A stretch of 64,000 nt of DNA from Advenella sp. S44 (GCF_002810445.1 NZ_NEXS01000001.1:434001-498000), one strand, 5' to 3'. Positions 51,243 to 60,552 are shown, counted from the first letter of the stretch. The notes: generated by a model not told the origin, from the letters alone. Program-made: numbers and translations.

Positions 51243-51602
51243 CCCGGTGACGAATATCATCTTTCAAAAAAAGCAAATTCAGGTTGATAGTTAACTGCCT
51301 CTTTGTCAATTTGGTAGCCCGTCCGATTTGATATGGTGGGTCTTGCCGGCTCCCCAATGAGGGCATCGATCATTTTGCAAATAAACCTCAACAAAGTGTC
51401 CGTATCATTAGATTCGACGATAGACCCGGGCAGTTCCCTACGATGTCAGATTAAAGACGCGGGCCGCTAGAGCCACTTCATATTTAATCGTGCAAAAGAT
51501 TGCTTGGCCGCCAACGCGTCGCTTGATTAGAAGTTAAACTAACCAGACTTCTCGTCGCAGCGTGCTAATCCAGCCAATCTCATTCATTTTGAAACTCGAT
51601 AC
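51243..51602. other. Intergenic region with a possible gene remnant
   Basis: 360 bp. On the minus strand, a stop-free stretch of 62 codons (51257-51445) without a start near its beginning gives a protein-like sequence (TLLRFICKMIDALIGEP, NRTGYQIDKEA) that I do not recognise. Nothing else clear. Confidence 0.35.
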
Positions 51603-52949
51603 GTGAACGCCTTCCCTTTCTCAGATACAGACCGAATCGTCTACACAGGCCCGCCACCGAAATCTGCGGAGGTCGTGATCATCGGCGGCGGCATTATCGG
51701 TATTACAACCGCAATTTATCTGGCACAGCAGAACGTATCGGTAGTGGTTTTGGAAAAAGGCCGCGTCGCCGCCGAGCAGTCGTCGCGCAACTGGGGTTGG
51801 ATTCGAAAGCAGGGCAGGGATGAGGACGAGCTGCCGATCATGATCGAGGCAGCCCGCTTGTGGCAACAACTGGTGCAGGAATGTGGAGAAGATATCGGGC
51901 TTCGCCAGACCGGCGTGACCTATCTGGCCAGCTCCGACAAGGAAATGGCGCAGTTTGACGCGTTCACCAAGCTGGCCGCAGCGCACGGCATGGATACCCG
52001 GATGCTTGATGCAGGCGAAGTCCCACTGCTGATCAGCACTATATCTGGTGCATTCAAGGGCGCGATGATAACGCCTTCGGATATGCGGGCCGAGCCCTCG
52101 CTGGCTGTTCCGGCCCTGGCCAGGCTGGCCAGGGACAAGGGAGTGGCCATTGTCGAAAATTGCGCTGCCAGAACGCTTGAGATGGCTGCGGGCAGCATCG
52201 CCGGGGTTTGGAGCGAGCAAGGATATATTGCAACGTCGTCCGTCGTGCTGGCCGGGGGCGCCTGGTCATCGCTTTTTCTGAGAAAACACGGGATTACCAT
52301 TCCCCAGCTTTCGGTCAAGGCCACGGTGGTGGCCACGCAGCCAATGCCCGAGTTTCACGCCGGCGCTGCTGCGGAAAAGCACCTGGCTTTTCGACGCAGG
52401 CTGGATGGTGGCTATACGCTTGCCCCGGCCGGCAGCCACCGGCTTTACCTTGGACCGGATGCGTTCAGGCATGCCGCAAAATATGTTCCGGCTATCAAGG
52501 ACGATCCGCTGGGCACCCGCTATGCGCTCTGGGCGCCGGCAGGGTATCCCGACAGCTGGGGCACGCCCCGCGACTGGACGCCCGATATACCCAGCCCTTT
52601 CGAGAGCATGCGCGTGCTCAATCCTGAGCCCGATGCAGCGGACCTGCGCACCATCGAACGACGGTTCAAACAGCTCTTTCCTCAATTGGAAGATGTTCAT
52701 TTTCAAAAAAGCTGGGCCGGGATGATTGATCTGATGCCCGATGCGGTTCCGATTGTTGATTGGGTGCCTACTCATCCCGGTCTTGTTGTTGCGACAGGGA
52801 TGAGCGGTCATGGTTTCGGCATCGGCCCGGGCATGGGCCGGGTTATTTCAGATATGATCCAGGGCAACGAGACCGGACATAACCTGCATCGCTTTCGGTT
52901 TTCCCGGTTTACCGATGGGAGCCCGATTCGGTTGGGTACGTCACTTTAG
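51603..52949 (+). CDS. FAD-dependent amine/D-amino-acid-type oxidoreductase
   Basis: 448 residues with a GTG start at 51603; the RBS is not obvious, so the start is uncertain. DAO family: AEVVIIGGGIIGITTAIYLA for FAD, SSRNWGWIRKQGRD, and C-terminal GLVVATGMSGHGFGIGPGMG. It oxidises a C-N bond of an amino acid or secondary amine with FAD. It is followed by a gap and then TctCBA. No link to the neighbours is obvious; it may be an independent unit. Confidence 0.88.
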   Translation: MNAFPFSDTDRIVYTGPPPKSAEVVIIGGGIIGITTAIYLAQQNVSVVVLEKGRVAAEQSSRNWGWIRKQGRDEDELPIMIEAARLWQQLVQECGEDIGLRQTGVTYLASSDKEMAQFDAFTKLAAAHGMDTRMLDAGEVPLLISTISGAFKGAMITPSDMRAEPSLAVPALARLARDKGVAIVENCAARTLEMAAGSIAGVWSEQGYIATSSVVLAGGAWSSLFLRKHGITIPQLSVKATVVATQPMPEFHAGAAAEKHLAFRRRLDGGYTLAPAGSHRLYLGPDAFRHAAKYVPAIKDDPLGTRYALWAPAGYPDSWGTPRDWTPDIPSPFESMRVLNPEPDAADLRTIERRFKQLFPQLEDVHFQKSWAGMIDLMPDAVPIVDWVPTHPGLVVATGMSGHGFGIGPGMGRVISDMIQGNETGHNLHRFRFSRFTDGSPIRLGTSL

Positions 52950-53597
52950 TAACTGCACGAGAAATAAAAGTCGTTCGTGGCTTATCGCATTTTGGAACGG
53001 AGCCCTTGCTCCTTGTCTTGCCGCCCATATTGAGATGGACAATCACCACCGTGATAGTTGTGCGGCAGCTGTCTGAAAAGGATTCGAATGATTGCAGCTG
53101 ACAACGGAAATAGCGTCAAGCAAGATTCCGGGGTGGAATTGCCGACGGTTATTCTAGCGTGCGGGACCATATAAAATCCGGTCATGCCGTGAGGATGCAC
53201 TGTCGCCGACTTGCCCAGAAATAATACCTAATAGGGGCGCAGGGAACACAGGCCCTCGGTGGCATTTTGCCAACTTAATCGTCGGCCTTCGAGCCCGCTT
53301 CCATGCAGCGTCGGAAGCTTTTTGGACATGTTCAATTCACCGATCTTTCGCTGAAGAAAAAAATCATTGCGGGTTATTACCTATTTTATAGTGGTTGTAA
53401 ATGCAGCAACTCTTGTGTATTCTGAACTTTGCTCTACTCCGGTCGGGCGTCGTAGTTGGCTCTCATGGCGCTATAAAGCGATAGGAGCCCCAATTAATAT
53501 TCCAGCGGCTTCACGCCATTCAATCGGTTGCTGTTTTCCAAAAGTGGGTAGCACACCGAGATTGCGAAAAGGTCGTATAAAAGGAGACATCTTCCAT
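52950..53597. other. Intergenic region before the TctCBA operon
   Basis: 648 bp. Contains a weak hairpin at 52999-53019 and no recognisable gene; a frame from 53367 is in phase with TctC but lacks family features. Near 53340-53400 it is AT-rich (TTATTACCTATTTTATAGTGG) and may hold the promoter. Confidence 0.4.
52999..53019 (+). terminator. Weak terminator after the FAD oxidoreductase
   Basis: GGAGC/GCTCC with a 4-nt loop, followed by TTGTCTT. 50 bp past the stop. Short stem, so low confidence. Confidence 0.35.
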
Positions 53598-54584
53598 ATG
53601 AAGAGCTTAAATATCGAGTTGCAGCGAGCCTGCGCATTCGCATTGTTTGCAACCAGCCTACTGCTATCGCCCTTTATAGCGCACGCCGATGACTTTCCAG
53701 CCAAACCCATCACCATTGTGGCTCATACCGCTGCAGGTTCGTCTACAGATCTATTTGCGCGTGAGCTTGCCCAGGCGGCAACGCCCGTTTTCGGCAAACC
53801 CGTCGTTGTTGTTAACCGGCCGGGCGGAAGCGGTGCTACCCAGATGGCGCTCATCAACTCGGCAGAACCCGACGGCTATACCAGTGGGGTGAACACCAGT
53901 TCACACATTACGGCGATGCTGACGACCCTGAAGGACACCTACACGCCGGCGGATTTTTCATGGATCGCACTCAATCAGGTTGATCCCTATATTTTGGCCG
54001 TGCACGCCGATAGTCCGTATAAATCCCTTAAAGATCTGGTAGAGGCCGCCAAAGCAGGGGAACGAGTCAAGATAGGCGGATATGGGGCGGAAGGTGCTGC
54101 TCATAACATCGCCGTACACATTCTTGCCGACAAAGCCGACATGCCGGTTACCTGGGTCAGCTATCCCGGTTCGGGAGATGCTGCGACAGCGGTGCTGGGC
54201 AAACATATCGATGCTGTCAGCATCAACCCGGGCGGTACACTCGCCTTTGTTTCTGCCGGACGTATAAGAATTCTGGCGGTAATGAGCGAGAGCAGAGTCA
54301 GCAGCATGCCGGATGTTCCGACTTACGCAGAGGCGGGTTATGACGTTGATACTTCATGGAAACAGATACGTGGCTTGTATGGCCCGAAGGATATCCCTGA
54401 GGATATTCAGAAAAAACTGGCTGAAGGTTTCTTTAAGGCCATGGAATCGCCGCGATTCAAAGAGTATATGAAGCGTTCCGCCCTGGAGGCCGGCGACCTC
54501 GGCCCCGGCCAGTACGGTAGCTTTATCGACGAATCCGCGAAAAAGACACAAGAATGGTTATCCAAACTGGGAATAACCCAATGA
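53598..54584 (+). CDS. tctC: TctC periplasmic receptor of the tripartite tricarboxylate transporter
   Basis: 328 residues from the ATG at 53598, preceded by AAGGAGAC; the open frame from 53367 has no support. The signal peptide ends at IAHADDFP. Motifs are KPITIVAHTAAGSSTDLFAR, NRPGGSGATQMALINSAEPDGYT and WVSYPGSGDAATAVLG (YPGSG replaces PYKG). It is the only receptor in the window located directly in front of tctB and tctA, with an ATGA overlap to tctB. Confidence 0.92.
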   Translation: MKSLNIELQRACAFALFATSLLLSPFIAHADDFPAKPITIVAHTAAGSSTDLFARELAQAATPVFGKPVVVVNRPGGSGATQMALINSAEPDGYTSGVNTSSHITAMLTTLKDTYTPADFSWIALNQVDPYILAVHADSPYKSLKDLVEAAKAGERVKIGGYGAEGAAHNIAVHILADKADMPVTWVSYPGSGDAATAVLGKHIDAVSINPGGTLAFVSAGRIRILAVMSESRVSSMPDVPTYAEAGYDVDTSWKQIRGLYGPKDIPEDIQKKLAEGFFKAMESPRFKEYMKRSALEAGDLGPGQYGSFIDESAKKTQEWLSKLGITQ

Positions 54585-55072
54585 GTGCGCACTTAAACAA
54601 TCCCACGGATAGAGCGCCCACCGTGCTGGTATTTAGCGCCAGGGTCGCGCTGGTGCTGGCGGCACTGCTTAGTTTGTGCTGCTTTGCCTGGATGGCCTGG
54701 CAGAGTATGGCTTTTCCTGCAGCATATAACACCGCCGAAGTTGGGCCGGCCCGTGTGCCGCTTATCGCCTGCACCGGTGGGATTCTGGCCAGCATCGGCC
54801 TGATCATACACGCGTTCTTGAGAAAATCCGACAGCATGCCGGCTATTGCGATACGAAAGCCCTTAGGCGTTCTGGCTACGCTAGCGCTAACATTTCTATG
54901 GGTTTGGGGAATGCCTCACATAGGGTTTTATCTTGCTTCGGTCATCGTAGTACCACTCATCATGCTCGCGGGCGGCGAACGACGACCACTCATGTTGGGG
55001 CTAACAGCAGTTGGCTTTGTCGTATTCGTGCATGTGTGCTTCTCTTTTCTGCTGGACATCGAGTTTCCTTAG
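54581..55072 (+). CDS. tctB: TctB small membrane subunit
   Basis: 163 residues from the ATG at 54581, overlapping the tctC stop. About four transmembrane helices: ARVALVLAALLSLCCFAWMAW, PLIACTGGILASIGLIIHAF, LGVLATLALTFLWVWGMPHIGFYLASVIVVPLIML and a last one at 140-158. TctB subunits are small and variable in sequence; identification rests on size, topology and position between tctC and tctA. Confidence 0.85.
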   Translation: MSAHLNNPTDRAPTVLVFSARVALVLAALLSLCCFAWMAWQSMAFPAAYNTAEVGPARVPLIACTGGILASIGLIIHAFLRKSDSMPAIAIRKPLGVLATLALTFLWVWGMPHIGFYLASVIVVPLIMLAGGERRPLMLGLTAVGFVVFVHVCFSFLLDIEFP

Positions 55073-55081
55073 GAGTTTGCT

Positions 55082-56563
55082 TTGATAGAGAGTCTTATCA
55101 CAGGGTTCGGGCTAGTGCTCCACCCTTATGTTCTGCTTGCTCTGCTTGGCGGAACCATAATCGGATATATAATAGGAGCGATGCCGGGTCTGGGGCCTAG
55201 CCTGGGGGTTGCGCTTCTCGTTCCGTTCACCTATGGCGTTGATCCGGTTGTAGCGATGGTGGGTTTGGTGGGCCTCTATATGGCGGCTGAATATGCCGGG
55301 GCGGTGACTGCGGTGTTATTGAATACCCCCGGCACCGCAGCGGCGGTGGCAACATCCTGGGACGGTTACCCGATGGCAAAAAGGGGCGAGGCAGCCTGGG
55401 CCTTGCACGTCTCCATCATTAGTTCAGGTATTGGCGCTTTATTGAGTGCGATTCTTTTGATTGGTACTGCGGTGCCGCTTTCCGAGTTTGCCTTAAGATT
55501 TGGTCCGCCGGAATATTTTGCGCTTGCGCTCTTTGGCCTGAGCTTGGTGACAAGCCTTGGTGGCAGCTCGGTTCTTCGGGGCTTGCTCGCTTTATTCCTT
55601 GGGATTGCAATAGCAGTGATCGGCATGGATCCCATAACTGGGGTCCCTCGATTTGCCATTACATCCGATTTCTTCGAAGGCATTCCCTTGGTGCCAATGC
55701 TGCTGGGCTTATACGCGGTGTCAGAAGCGCTGTACATGCTGGAGGGATCTACCACGAAAACACTGAAGGTGACCATAGGAAACGTTTGGTCCCTGCACGT
55801 GTCCCGATATCGCCCATTGATCGGAACAATTTTGCGAAGCTCGGGCATCGGTTACTTTGTAGGCGTTATCCCCGGCGCGGGAGCGTCAATCGCTTCCTTG
55901 ATCTCGTACGGCAGCGCCAAGCGACGTAACGGGACCAAAGAACCGGCATTCGGGGAAGGGAATCCCGCGGGTGTCGCCGCATCGGAGGCGGCCAACAACG
56001 CTGCGGTTTCGGGCGCATTGGCTCCCTTGCTGGCCTTGGGCGTTCCTGGCTCTGCTACTGCAGCGGTCTTGATCGGGGCATTAATGATCCAGGGTATCCA
56101 GCCCGGCCCCATGTTATTTGTGAGTAACCCCGAGATTCCATATTCTATCTTTGCCTCTATTCTTATCGGTACCCCGCTTATGGTTATCGTGGGCCTGCTC
56201 GGCGCCCGACTTTGGGTCAAGGTCACGGCAGTACCTCAGTCTCTTTTGGCAGCGCTCGTCATTGGTGTGTCGATTGTTGGTGCCTTTGCCTCTACAAACT
56301 CGATGTTTCCGGTGTATGTCACGTTGGTTTTCGGTATCATCGGTTATGTTCTTCGCAAGCTGGATATCCCGACTGCTCCGATTGTTTTGGCGCTTGTGCT
56401 CGTTCCCATGGCAGAGTCCAATTACCGCAGGGCGCTTGTCGTCGCAGACGGCAGTCACACCGTTTTCTTCCTGAGTCCGATCAGTCTTATTCTGTTGCTT
56501 GCGGCCGCCTCCTCGTTCCTGGTGCCCTTGATCAGAAAATACCGAGAATCCGGAAAAAATTGA
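55082..56563 (+). CDS. tctA: TctA large membrane subunit
   Basis: 493 residues, TTG start at 55082 with AGGAG at 55070-55074. About a dozen hydrophobic segments. The characteristic TctA loops are IGAMPGLGPSLGVALLVPFTYG and YFVGVIPGAGASIASLISYG, and EAANNAAVSGALAPLLALGVPGSATAAVLIGALMIQG. It is the ion-driven transport subunit for the acid bound by TctC. As the only TctAB pair in the window, it may also serve other receptors. Confidence 0.93.
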   Translation: MIESLITGFGLVLHPYVLLALLGGTIIGYIIGAMPGLGPSLGVALLVPFTYGVDPVVAMVGLVGLYMAAEYAGAVTAVLLNTPGTAAAVATSWDGYPMAKRGEAAWALHVSIISSGIGALLSAILLIGTAVPLSEFALRFGPPEYFALALFGLSLVTSLGGSSVLRGLLALFLGIAIAVIGMDPITGVPRFAITSDFFEGIPLVPMLLGLYAVSEALYMLEGSTTKTLKVTIGNVWSLHVSRYRPLIGTILRSSGIGYFVGVIPGAGASIASLISYGSAKRRNGTKEPAFGEGNPAGVAASEAANNAAVSGALAPLLALGVPGSATAAVLIGALMIQGIQPGPMLFVSNPEIPYSIFASILIGTPLMVIVGLLGARLWVKVTAVPQSLLAALVIGVSIVGAFASTNSMFPVYVTLVFGIIGYVLRKLDIPTAPIVLALVLVPMAESNYRRALVVADGSHTVFFLSPISLILLLAAASSFLVPLIRKYRESGKN

Positions 56564-56884
56564 CAGTTGGTGTTGTATGCAGAAATATCCCGAACGAAAG
56601 CGACCACCCGTGTAGTACTGGTTCGTAACTGCTCTCCCCAGGCGATAAGAGCAGATACGGGTGTCGTCTTTTAACGGGAACTGCCCGGCTGAAAGGTAGA
56701 CGGTCGCGGGGCGGGTTTTCGTCGACAGCAGGCAAAATTGCTTCCGGCAATGTACAATTATTCAATTAAACAAACGGCCTTTACCATTTACGTGTCCACG
56801 AGACATTAACGTATTGCTCAAAAGGGGCACAATTTGCATCGATCGCAAGACTCAACTAGTCCGTTGCTGGCAGGTGATAACAGT
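56564..56884. other. Intergenic region with terminator-like structures
   Basis: 321 bp. Holds the hairpin at 56601-56672 and then an AT-rich stretch (56750-56830) that probably carries the promoter of the TrmB-like regulator. No gene. Confidence 0.5.
56601..56672 (+). terminator. Two-stem terminator-like structure after tctA
   Basis: An outer stem pairs GACCACCCGT (56602-56611) with ACGGGTGTC (56657-56665), with one bulged base, and is followed by GTCTTTT. Inside it, CTGCTCT/AGAGCAG (56629-56654) forms a perfect 7-bp hairpin. Together they would end the tctCBA transcript. Confidence 0.5.
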
Positions 56885-57754
56885 ATGATTGCTGATCTCA
56901 AGTCCTTGGGCTTCACAGAATATGAAGCGAAAATCTATCTTGAGACGTTGATGGCTGCGGGCGTGCCCAAAACAGCCTATGAAATCTCAAAGGCTTCAGG
57001 GGTTCCGCGTTCTAATACCTATAGCGCGCTGGAAGCGCTTGCGCGCAAAGGCGCTGTACTGCCAGTGACAGAAAGTCCGACATGCTATGTGGCCGCAAAT
57101 CCCAGGAGTATGCTCGAATCGCTAGCTACTCAGACGGCCACTACCTGTAATCGTGCCGCGACGAACCTGGAACGGCTGGCGCCAAAGGTAGAGAATCAAT
57201 ATGTTTGGATTCTGCGCGGCGAGGAGAGTACATCGGCTGAAATAGACAAGCTGCTTGCCTCGGCCACAACGTCCATTTGGATCAAAGCATCAGACAGCGT
57301 ATTGCGCAACCACGCGGCCGCGCTGAAAAAAGCCGCACGTAAGAAGGGGATGCGTGTGATGATCGTACTGTTTGGAAAAGATAAATCTGAATTCGAATAT
57401 AGTCCGAACTGCCGTGTGTATATTCACGAAAATGACGGTACGCGAATGGGGAAGGCAGATAACCTTTTCACGATTGTCATTGACTTTAACGAAATGATTA
57501 CGGTAAACGCATCCGACCAGTATGTTGGTGCCCGTACCAGAAGTCCTGCTATTGTCACCATGGCATCATCCCTGATTCGGCATGATTATTATATGGCCGA
57601 GATTTTCCAAAAATTCGGTGACCAGATCACAGATGAGTTCGGCCGCTATCTCGCCAAGTTACGGCTGGATGCTTACACGCCCGAACAGGCGGCCTCATTT
57701 TACGAAAATACAGGCATGCAGCGCACAACGAAGGGCAACAGATCTGCGGGGTAG
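56885..57754 (+). CDS. TrmB-family transcriptional regulator
   Basis: 289 residues from the ATG at 56885 (AGGTGA upstream); a TTG-started form at 56834 is also possible. The N-terminal winged HTH has LKSLGFTEYEAKIYLETLMAAG and SKASGVPRSNTYSALEALARKGAV. The C-terminal half resembles the TrmB phospholipase-D-like sensor domain (SIWIKASDSVLRNHA, MRVMIVLFGKDKSEF). TrmB proteins are best known from archaeal sugar regulation. It lies between tctCBA and the HTD2/carboxylase genes and probably controls one or both. Confidence 0.85.
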   Translation: MIADLKSLGFTEYEAKIYLETLMAAGVPKTAYEISKASGVPRSNTYSALEALARKGAVLPVTESPTCYVAANPRSMLESLATQTATTCNRAATNLERLAPKVENQYVWILRGEESTSAEIDKLLASATTSIWIKASDSVLRNHAAALKKAARKKGMRVMIVLFGKDKSEFEYSPNCRVYIHENDGTRMGKADNLFTIVIDFNEMITVNASDQYVGARTRSPAIVTMASSLIRHDYYMAEIFQKFGDQITDEFGRYLAKLRLDAYTPEQAASFYENTGMQRTTKGNRSAG

Positions 57755-57926
57755 TGAACTTCTCGGATCAGGCTAGCGTTCCAAATCAGCTTTTGTCCTG
57801 CCTGTATCGAGGCTTATGGCACTCGCGTTGTGGAGCAGCGTTGTCCCGGGTTTTCGCCCAACGCTGCTTACCAGCATGCAGTGGTCTGGCGCTAGCCAAA
57901 ATAAGAATTGTTCCGTTATATGCTGT

Positions 57927-58802
57927 CTACAAAATAATTTCAGCCAGCATATTGACCCTCCCATCTTCTTCCCGCGCCCAAGCCTCTATTTTGTCATCGC
58001 CAATCCGCAGGCCTTCGATCAGAAACAGGCGGTCTAGGAAAAGCGGCTTGACTGCCTTAAAGGTAAACTGTCTGCAGCGGGTAACGCCGGCCGCCGCCAG
58101 GGCATGGTTTAACACCAGTGTCGCAATGAGCTGGCCCTGTACGATGATCGCCGGGTACTTTTCCACATTTCGCGTATAGTCCGCATCGTAATGAATACGA
58201 TGGCTGTTGAAAGTGACAGCAGAGTAGCGAAACAATTCTGCAGCATTGAGTTGTTCCGGAACCGACCAGTCGGCGTTAGGCTTGGCCTTGAGCGTGAATA
58301 TATCGTCATCATAATCCTGGTGGTCTCTGTAGACCACAGTTTGGTCTTCCTCACGTAGCAGGCGGCCTTCCTGCACGTACTTATTATTAATTCCGAGAAA
58401 TACCAGCTCCCCTGATTTGCCCGTTTTGGTCTCAATGCTGGATATTATCGCGGTTTTATCGACTTGGGCGCCCACCTGCAGGTCGTGATGAAAGGTGATG
58501 ACGCTCTTTGCCCACATCCGCCTTGATTGTGGCAAGGGCGGAATAAAGCTGCCTCGTTTCGGGTGTCCGTCGAGATCTATCTCTTGTTGGGGAACCGCCG
58601 GGACGAAGTAAAGCCAGTGGCCGCAGGGGTGCACCGCGCCCTGCGCGCCAACAGCCGGTATGTCCGAACGACCGTCGATAAGGCTGGCAAGGCCATTGAG
58701 CGGCCACGTCTCTATTATTTCCTGTGCGATATGTTGCCGACCCTTCCAGTCTTCAATATTTGCGAGGGTCGTGTGACTGTCTAGATTTTGTGCATGGGTC
58801 AT
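57927..58802 (-). CDS. HTD2/MaoC-like acyl-CoA hydratase, mesaconyl-C4-CoA hydratase type
   Basis: 291 residues from the ATG at 58802, preceded by AGGAGAC. The frame is open to 59000, but the extension has no support. The double-hotdog architecture is N-terminal FAS1-like (HWLYFVPAVPQQEIDLDGHPKRG, FIPPLPQSRRMWAKS) and C-terminal dehydratase (RYSAVTFNSHRIHYDADYT with the catalytic His-Asp region, VQGQLIATLVL). It adds or removes water on an enoyl-CoA; family members hydrate mesaconyl-C4-CoA to citramalyl-CoA. A sigma70 promoter precedes it. With the CitE-like lyase at 61507 this would make a short degradation route (inference). Confidence 0.85.
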   Translation of the reverse strand: MTHAQNLDSHTTLANIEDWKGRQHIAQEIIETWPLNGLASLIDGRSDIPAVGAQGAVHPCGHWLYFVPAVPQQEIDLDGHPKRGSFIPPLPQSRRMWAKSVITFHHDLQVGAQVDKTAIISSIETKTGKSGELVFLGINNKYVQEGRLLREEDQTVVYRDHQDYDDDIFTLKAKPNADWSVPEQLNAAELFRYSAVTFNSHRIHYDADYTRNVEKYPAIIVQGQLIATLVLNHALAAAGVTRCRQFTFKAVKPLFLDRLFLIEGLRIGDDKIEAWAREEDGRVNMLAEIIL

Positions 58803-58838
58803 GGGTAGTCTCCTAATTTCGTTGTTGTGATTGCAACT

Positions 58839-58867
58839 ACTATAAAATTTCGATATGATGTTGTCAA
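58839..58867 (-). promoter_or_regulatory. Near-consensus sigma70 promoter of the hydratase gene
   Basis: On the minus strand, TTGACA (58867-58862), a 17-bp spacer, TATAGT (58844-58839). It points toward the hydratase start at 58802. A short palindrome GTTG/CAAC overlaps the start region. Confidence 0.7.
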
Positions 58868-58940
58868 GCACGCTGGCAGGAGCACTACTGGTATTTCTCC
58901 CAGGGACGTGTACACATAAACGACAAAATGGACGGAGAAT

Positions 58941-59162
58941 ATGGCAATAGTAGATATCAAGACCGAGATAACGGGCAACGTATGGAAAATTGTTCAACAA
59001 GTTGGATCACACGTTGAGGAAGACGAGCCGATCATGATTTTGGAATCCATGAAAATGGAGATTCCTGTCATCGCTGTGGAAAGTGGCACCGTAACAGAGA
59101 TTCTTATTCAAGAAGGGGAGACGGTTACGGAAGGGACGGTCGTGGCCCGCATCGAAGCGTAA
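58941..59162 (+). CDS. Biotin carboxyl carrier protein (stand-alone, 73 aa)
   Basis: 73 residues comprising only the biotinyl domain. Biotin acceptor K38 is in ILESMKMEIP, with the glycine turn GTVTEILIQEGETV. It precedes its biotin carboxylase by 10 bp. GGAGA lies before the ATG. Divergent from the HTD2-like hydratase. It is a second copy of the small-BCCP arrangement seen at 16087. Confidence 0.93.
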   Translation: MAIVDIKTEITGNVWKIVQQVGSHVEEDEPIMILESMKMEIPVIAVESGTVTEILIQEGETVTEGTVVARIEA

Positions 59163-59172
59163 GGAGAGCGAA

Positions 59173-60552
59173 ATGCTTAAAAAGGTTCTGATTGCTAATA
59201 GAGGAGAAATAGCCTGCCGTGTTATACGTGCCTGTCGAAAGCTGGGTATCGCATCTGTGGCTGTGTATTCCGACGCCGACGCCAACTCGCCGCATGTTCG
59301 TATGGCAGACCAGAGTGTCCATGTCGGCCCTGCACGAAGTGCGTCAAGTTATCTGGATAGCGCAAAAATTCTGGATGCGGCCCGCGAGACTGGAGCAGAC
59401 GCGGTGCATCCTGGCTACGGTTTTCTTGCCGAAAATAGTGAGTTTGCCACGGCGGTTATTGCGCAAGGCTTAACGTGGATCGGTCCTCGCCCTGACTCTA
59501 TCAGAGCGATGGGGAATAAGCAGAATGCTCGTGAACTTGCGATTAAGGCCGGCGTGCCGGTCGTTCCAGGGACTGGACGGCTGGACGCCGCCACCCCAGA
59601 GGCGTTACTGGAGCAAGCAGAAGCCGTAGGATTTCCTTTGCTGGTGAAAGCGGCCGCCGGAGGTGGGGGTATTGGCATGCGGCAGGTTTTTGATCCTTCA
59701 AAACTCACCACATCGGCAGCGGCAACGCAATCGCAGGCCAAAGCAGCCTTCGGAAGCGAAGAGATTTTTCTGGAGCGATTCATCCCATGCGCGCGTCATG
59801 TGGAAGTGCAGATTTTTGGTTTTGACACCACCGCGGTGCATATGTATGAGCGCGATTGCTCCTTGCAGCGTCGTTTTCAGAAGGTCATCGAAGAGGCACC
59901 TGCACCGGACATTCCACTGACCGTCCGGAAAAAAATGCAGAAAGCTGCGATTGACCTGGCGGTATCCGTTGGATATCAAGGTGCCGGAACGGTCGAATTC
60001 ATTTTTGATGTCAATACGCAGGAATTTTTCTTCCTGGAAATGAATACCAGGATTCAGGTTGAGCATCCTGTGACGGAAATGATTACCGGCCTGGATTTGG
60101 TTGCCATGCAGCTTCAATACGCAGGGAAGGCGTTAAAGGCAATGCAGCAGGACGAGATATCGTCAAATGGCCACGCGATTGAATGCCGGCTGTATGCTGA
60201 GAACCCCGAGAAAAATTTCATGCCTTCTCCTGGCAAATTGAATGTGTTTGACGTGCCGGCAGTCGATTCAGAACAGATCAGAATCGAAACAGGCTACGAG
60301 CAGGGCGGCGAGATCACGCCGTTCTATGATCCTATGGTTGCAAAAATCATCGCCTATGGTGTGGACCGCACGCAGGCCATTGAGATAATGCTTCGTGCAC
60401 TGGAAGGTGTAAAGGTAGAAGGTATAAAAACCAACCTCGACTTTCTTGTCGCATGCATGAAGCATGCGGCTTTCCGCGATGGAAAGGTCAGTACAGGCTT
60501 TATCGAAGAGTACAAGGATTCCTTGTTGCCAACGCGCGCGAAAGCGGCATAA
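59173..60552 (+). CDS. Biotin carboxylase subunit
   Basis: 459 residues, free AccC-type. Motifs are KVLIANRGEIACRVIRACR, HPGYGFLAENSEF, KAAAGGGGIGMRQV, and FLEMNTRIQVEHPVTEM. RBS AAGGAGAG. It carboxylates the 73-residue BCCP encoded just upstream; the matching carboxyltransferase starts at 63550. It keeps the canonical NRGEIA and MNTRIQVEHPVTE motifs, in contrast with the enzyme at 14670. Confidence 0.93.
   Translation: MLKKVLIANRGEIACRVIRACRKLGIASVAVYSDADANSPHVRMADQSVHVGPARSASSYLDSAKILDAARETGADAVHPGYGFLAENSEFATAVIAQGLTWIGPRPDSIRAMGNKQNARELAIKAGVPVVPGTGRLDAATPEALLEQAEAVGFPLLVKAAAGGGGIGMRQVFDPSKLTTSAAATQSQAKAAFGSEEIFLERFIPCARHVEVQIFGFDTTAVHMYERDCSLQRRFQKVIEEAPAPDIPLTVRKKMQKAAIDLAVSVGYQGAGTVEFIFDVNTQEFFFLEMNTRIQVEHPVTEMITGLDLVAMQLQYAGKALKAMQQDEISSNGHAIECRLYAENPEKNFMPSPGKLNVFDVPAVDSEQIRIETGYEQGGEITPFYDPMVAKIIAYGVDRTQAIEIMLRALEGVKVEGIKTNLDFLVACMKHAAFRDGKVSTGFIEEYKDSLLPTRAKAA

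Noticed and set aside
51603-52949. FAD oxidoreductase as part of the TctCBA operon
   Set aside because: A 648-bp gap with a hairpin separates it from tctC, so co-transcription is unlikely.
53367-53597. 77-residue N-terminal extension of TctC
   Set aside because: No family similarity, and the signal peptide with AAGGAGAC starts at 53598.
55783-55792. GAAACGTTTG resembling the LacI operator core
   Set aside because: Lies inside the tctA coding region and is not palindromic beyond the core.
57755-57926. Possible small gene between the TrmB and HTD2 genes
   Set aside because: Frames here have no family features and overlap the 3' ends of recognised genes.
58803-59000. N-terminal extension of the HTD2-like protein
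   Set aside because: The extension runs through the promoter and into the divergent BCCP gene; the ATG at 58802 has a good ribosome binding site.
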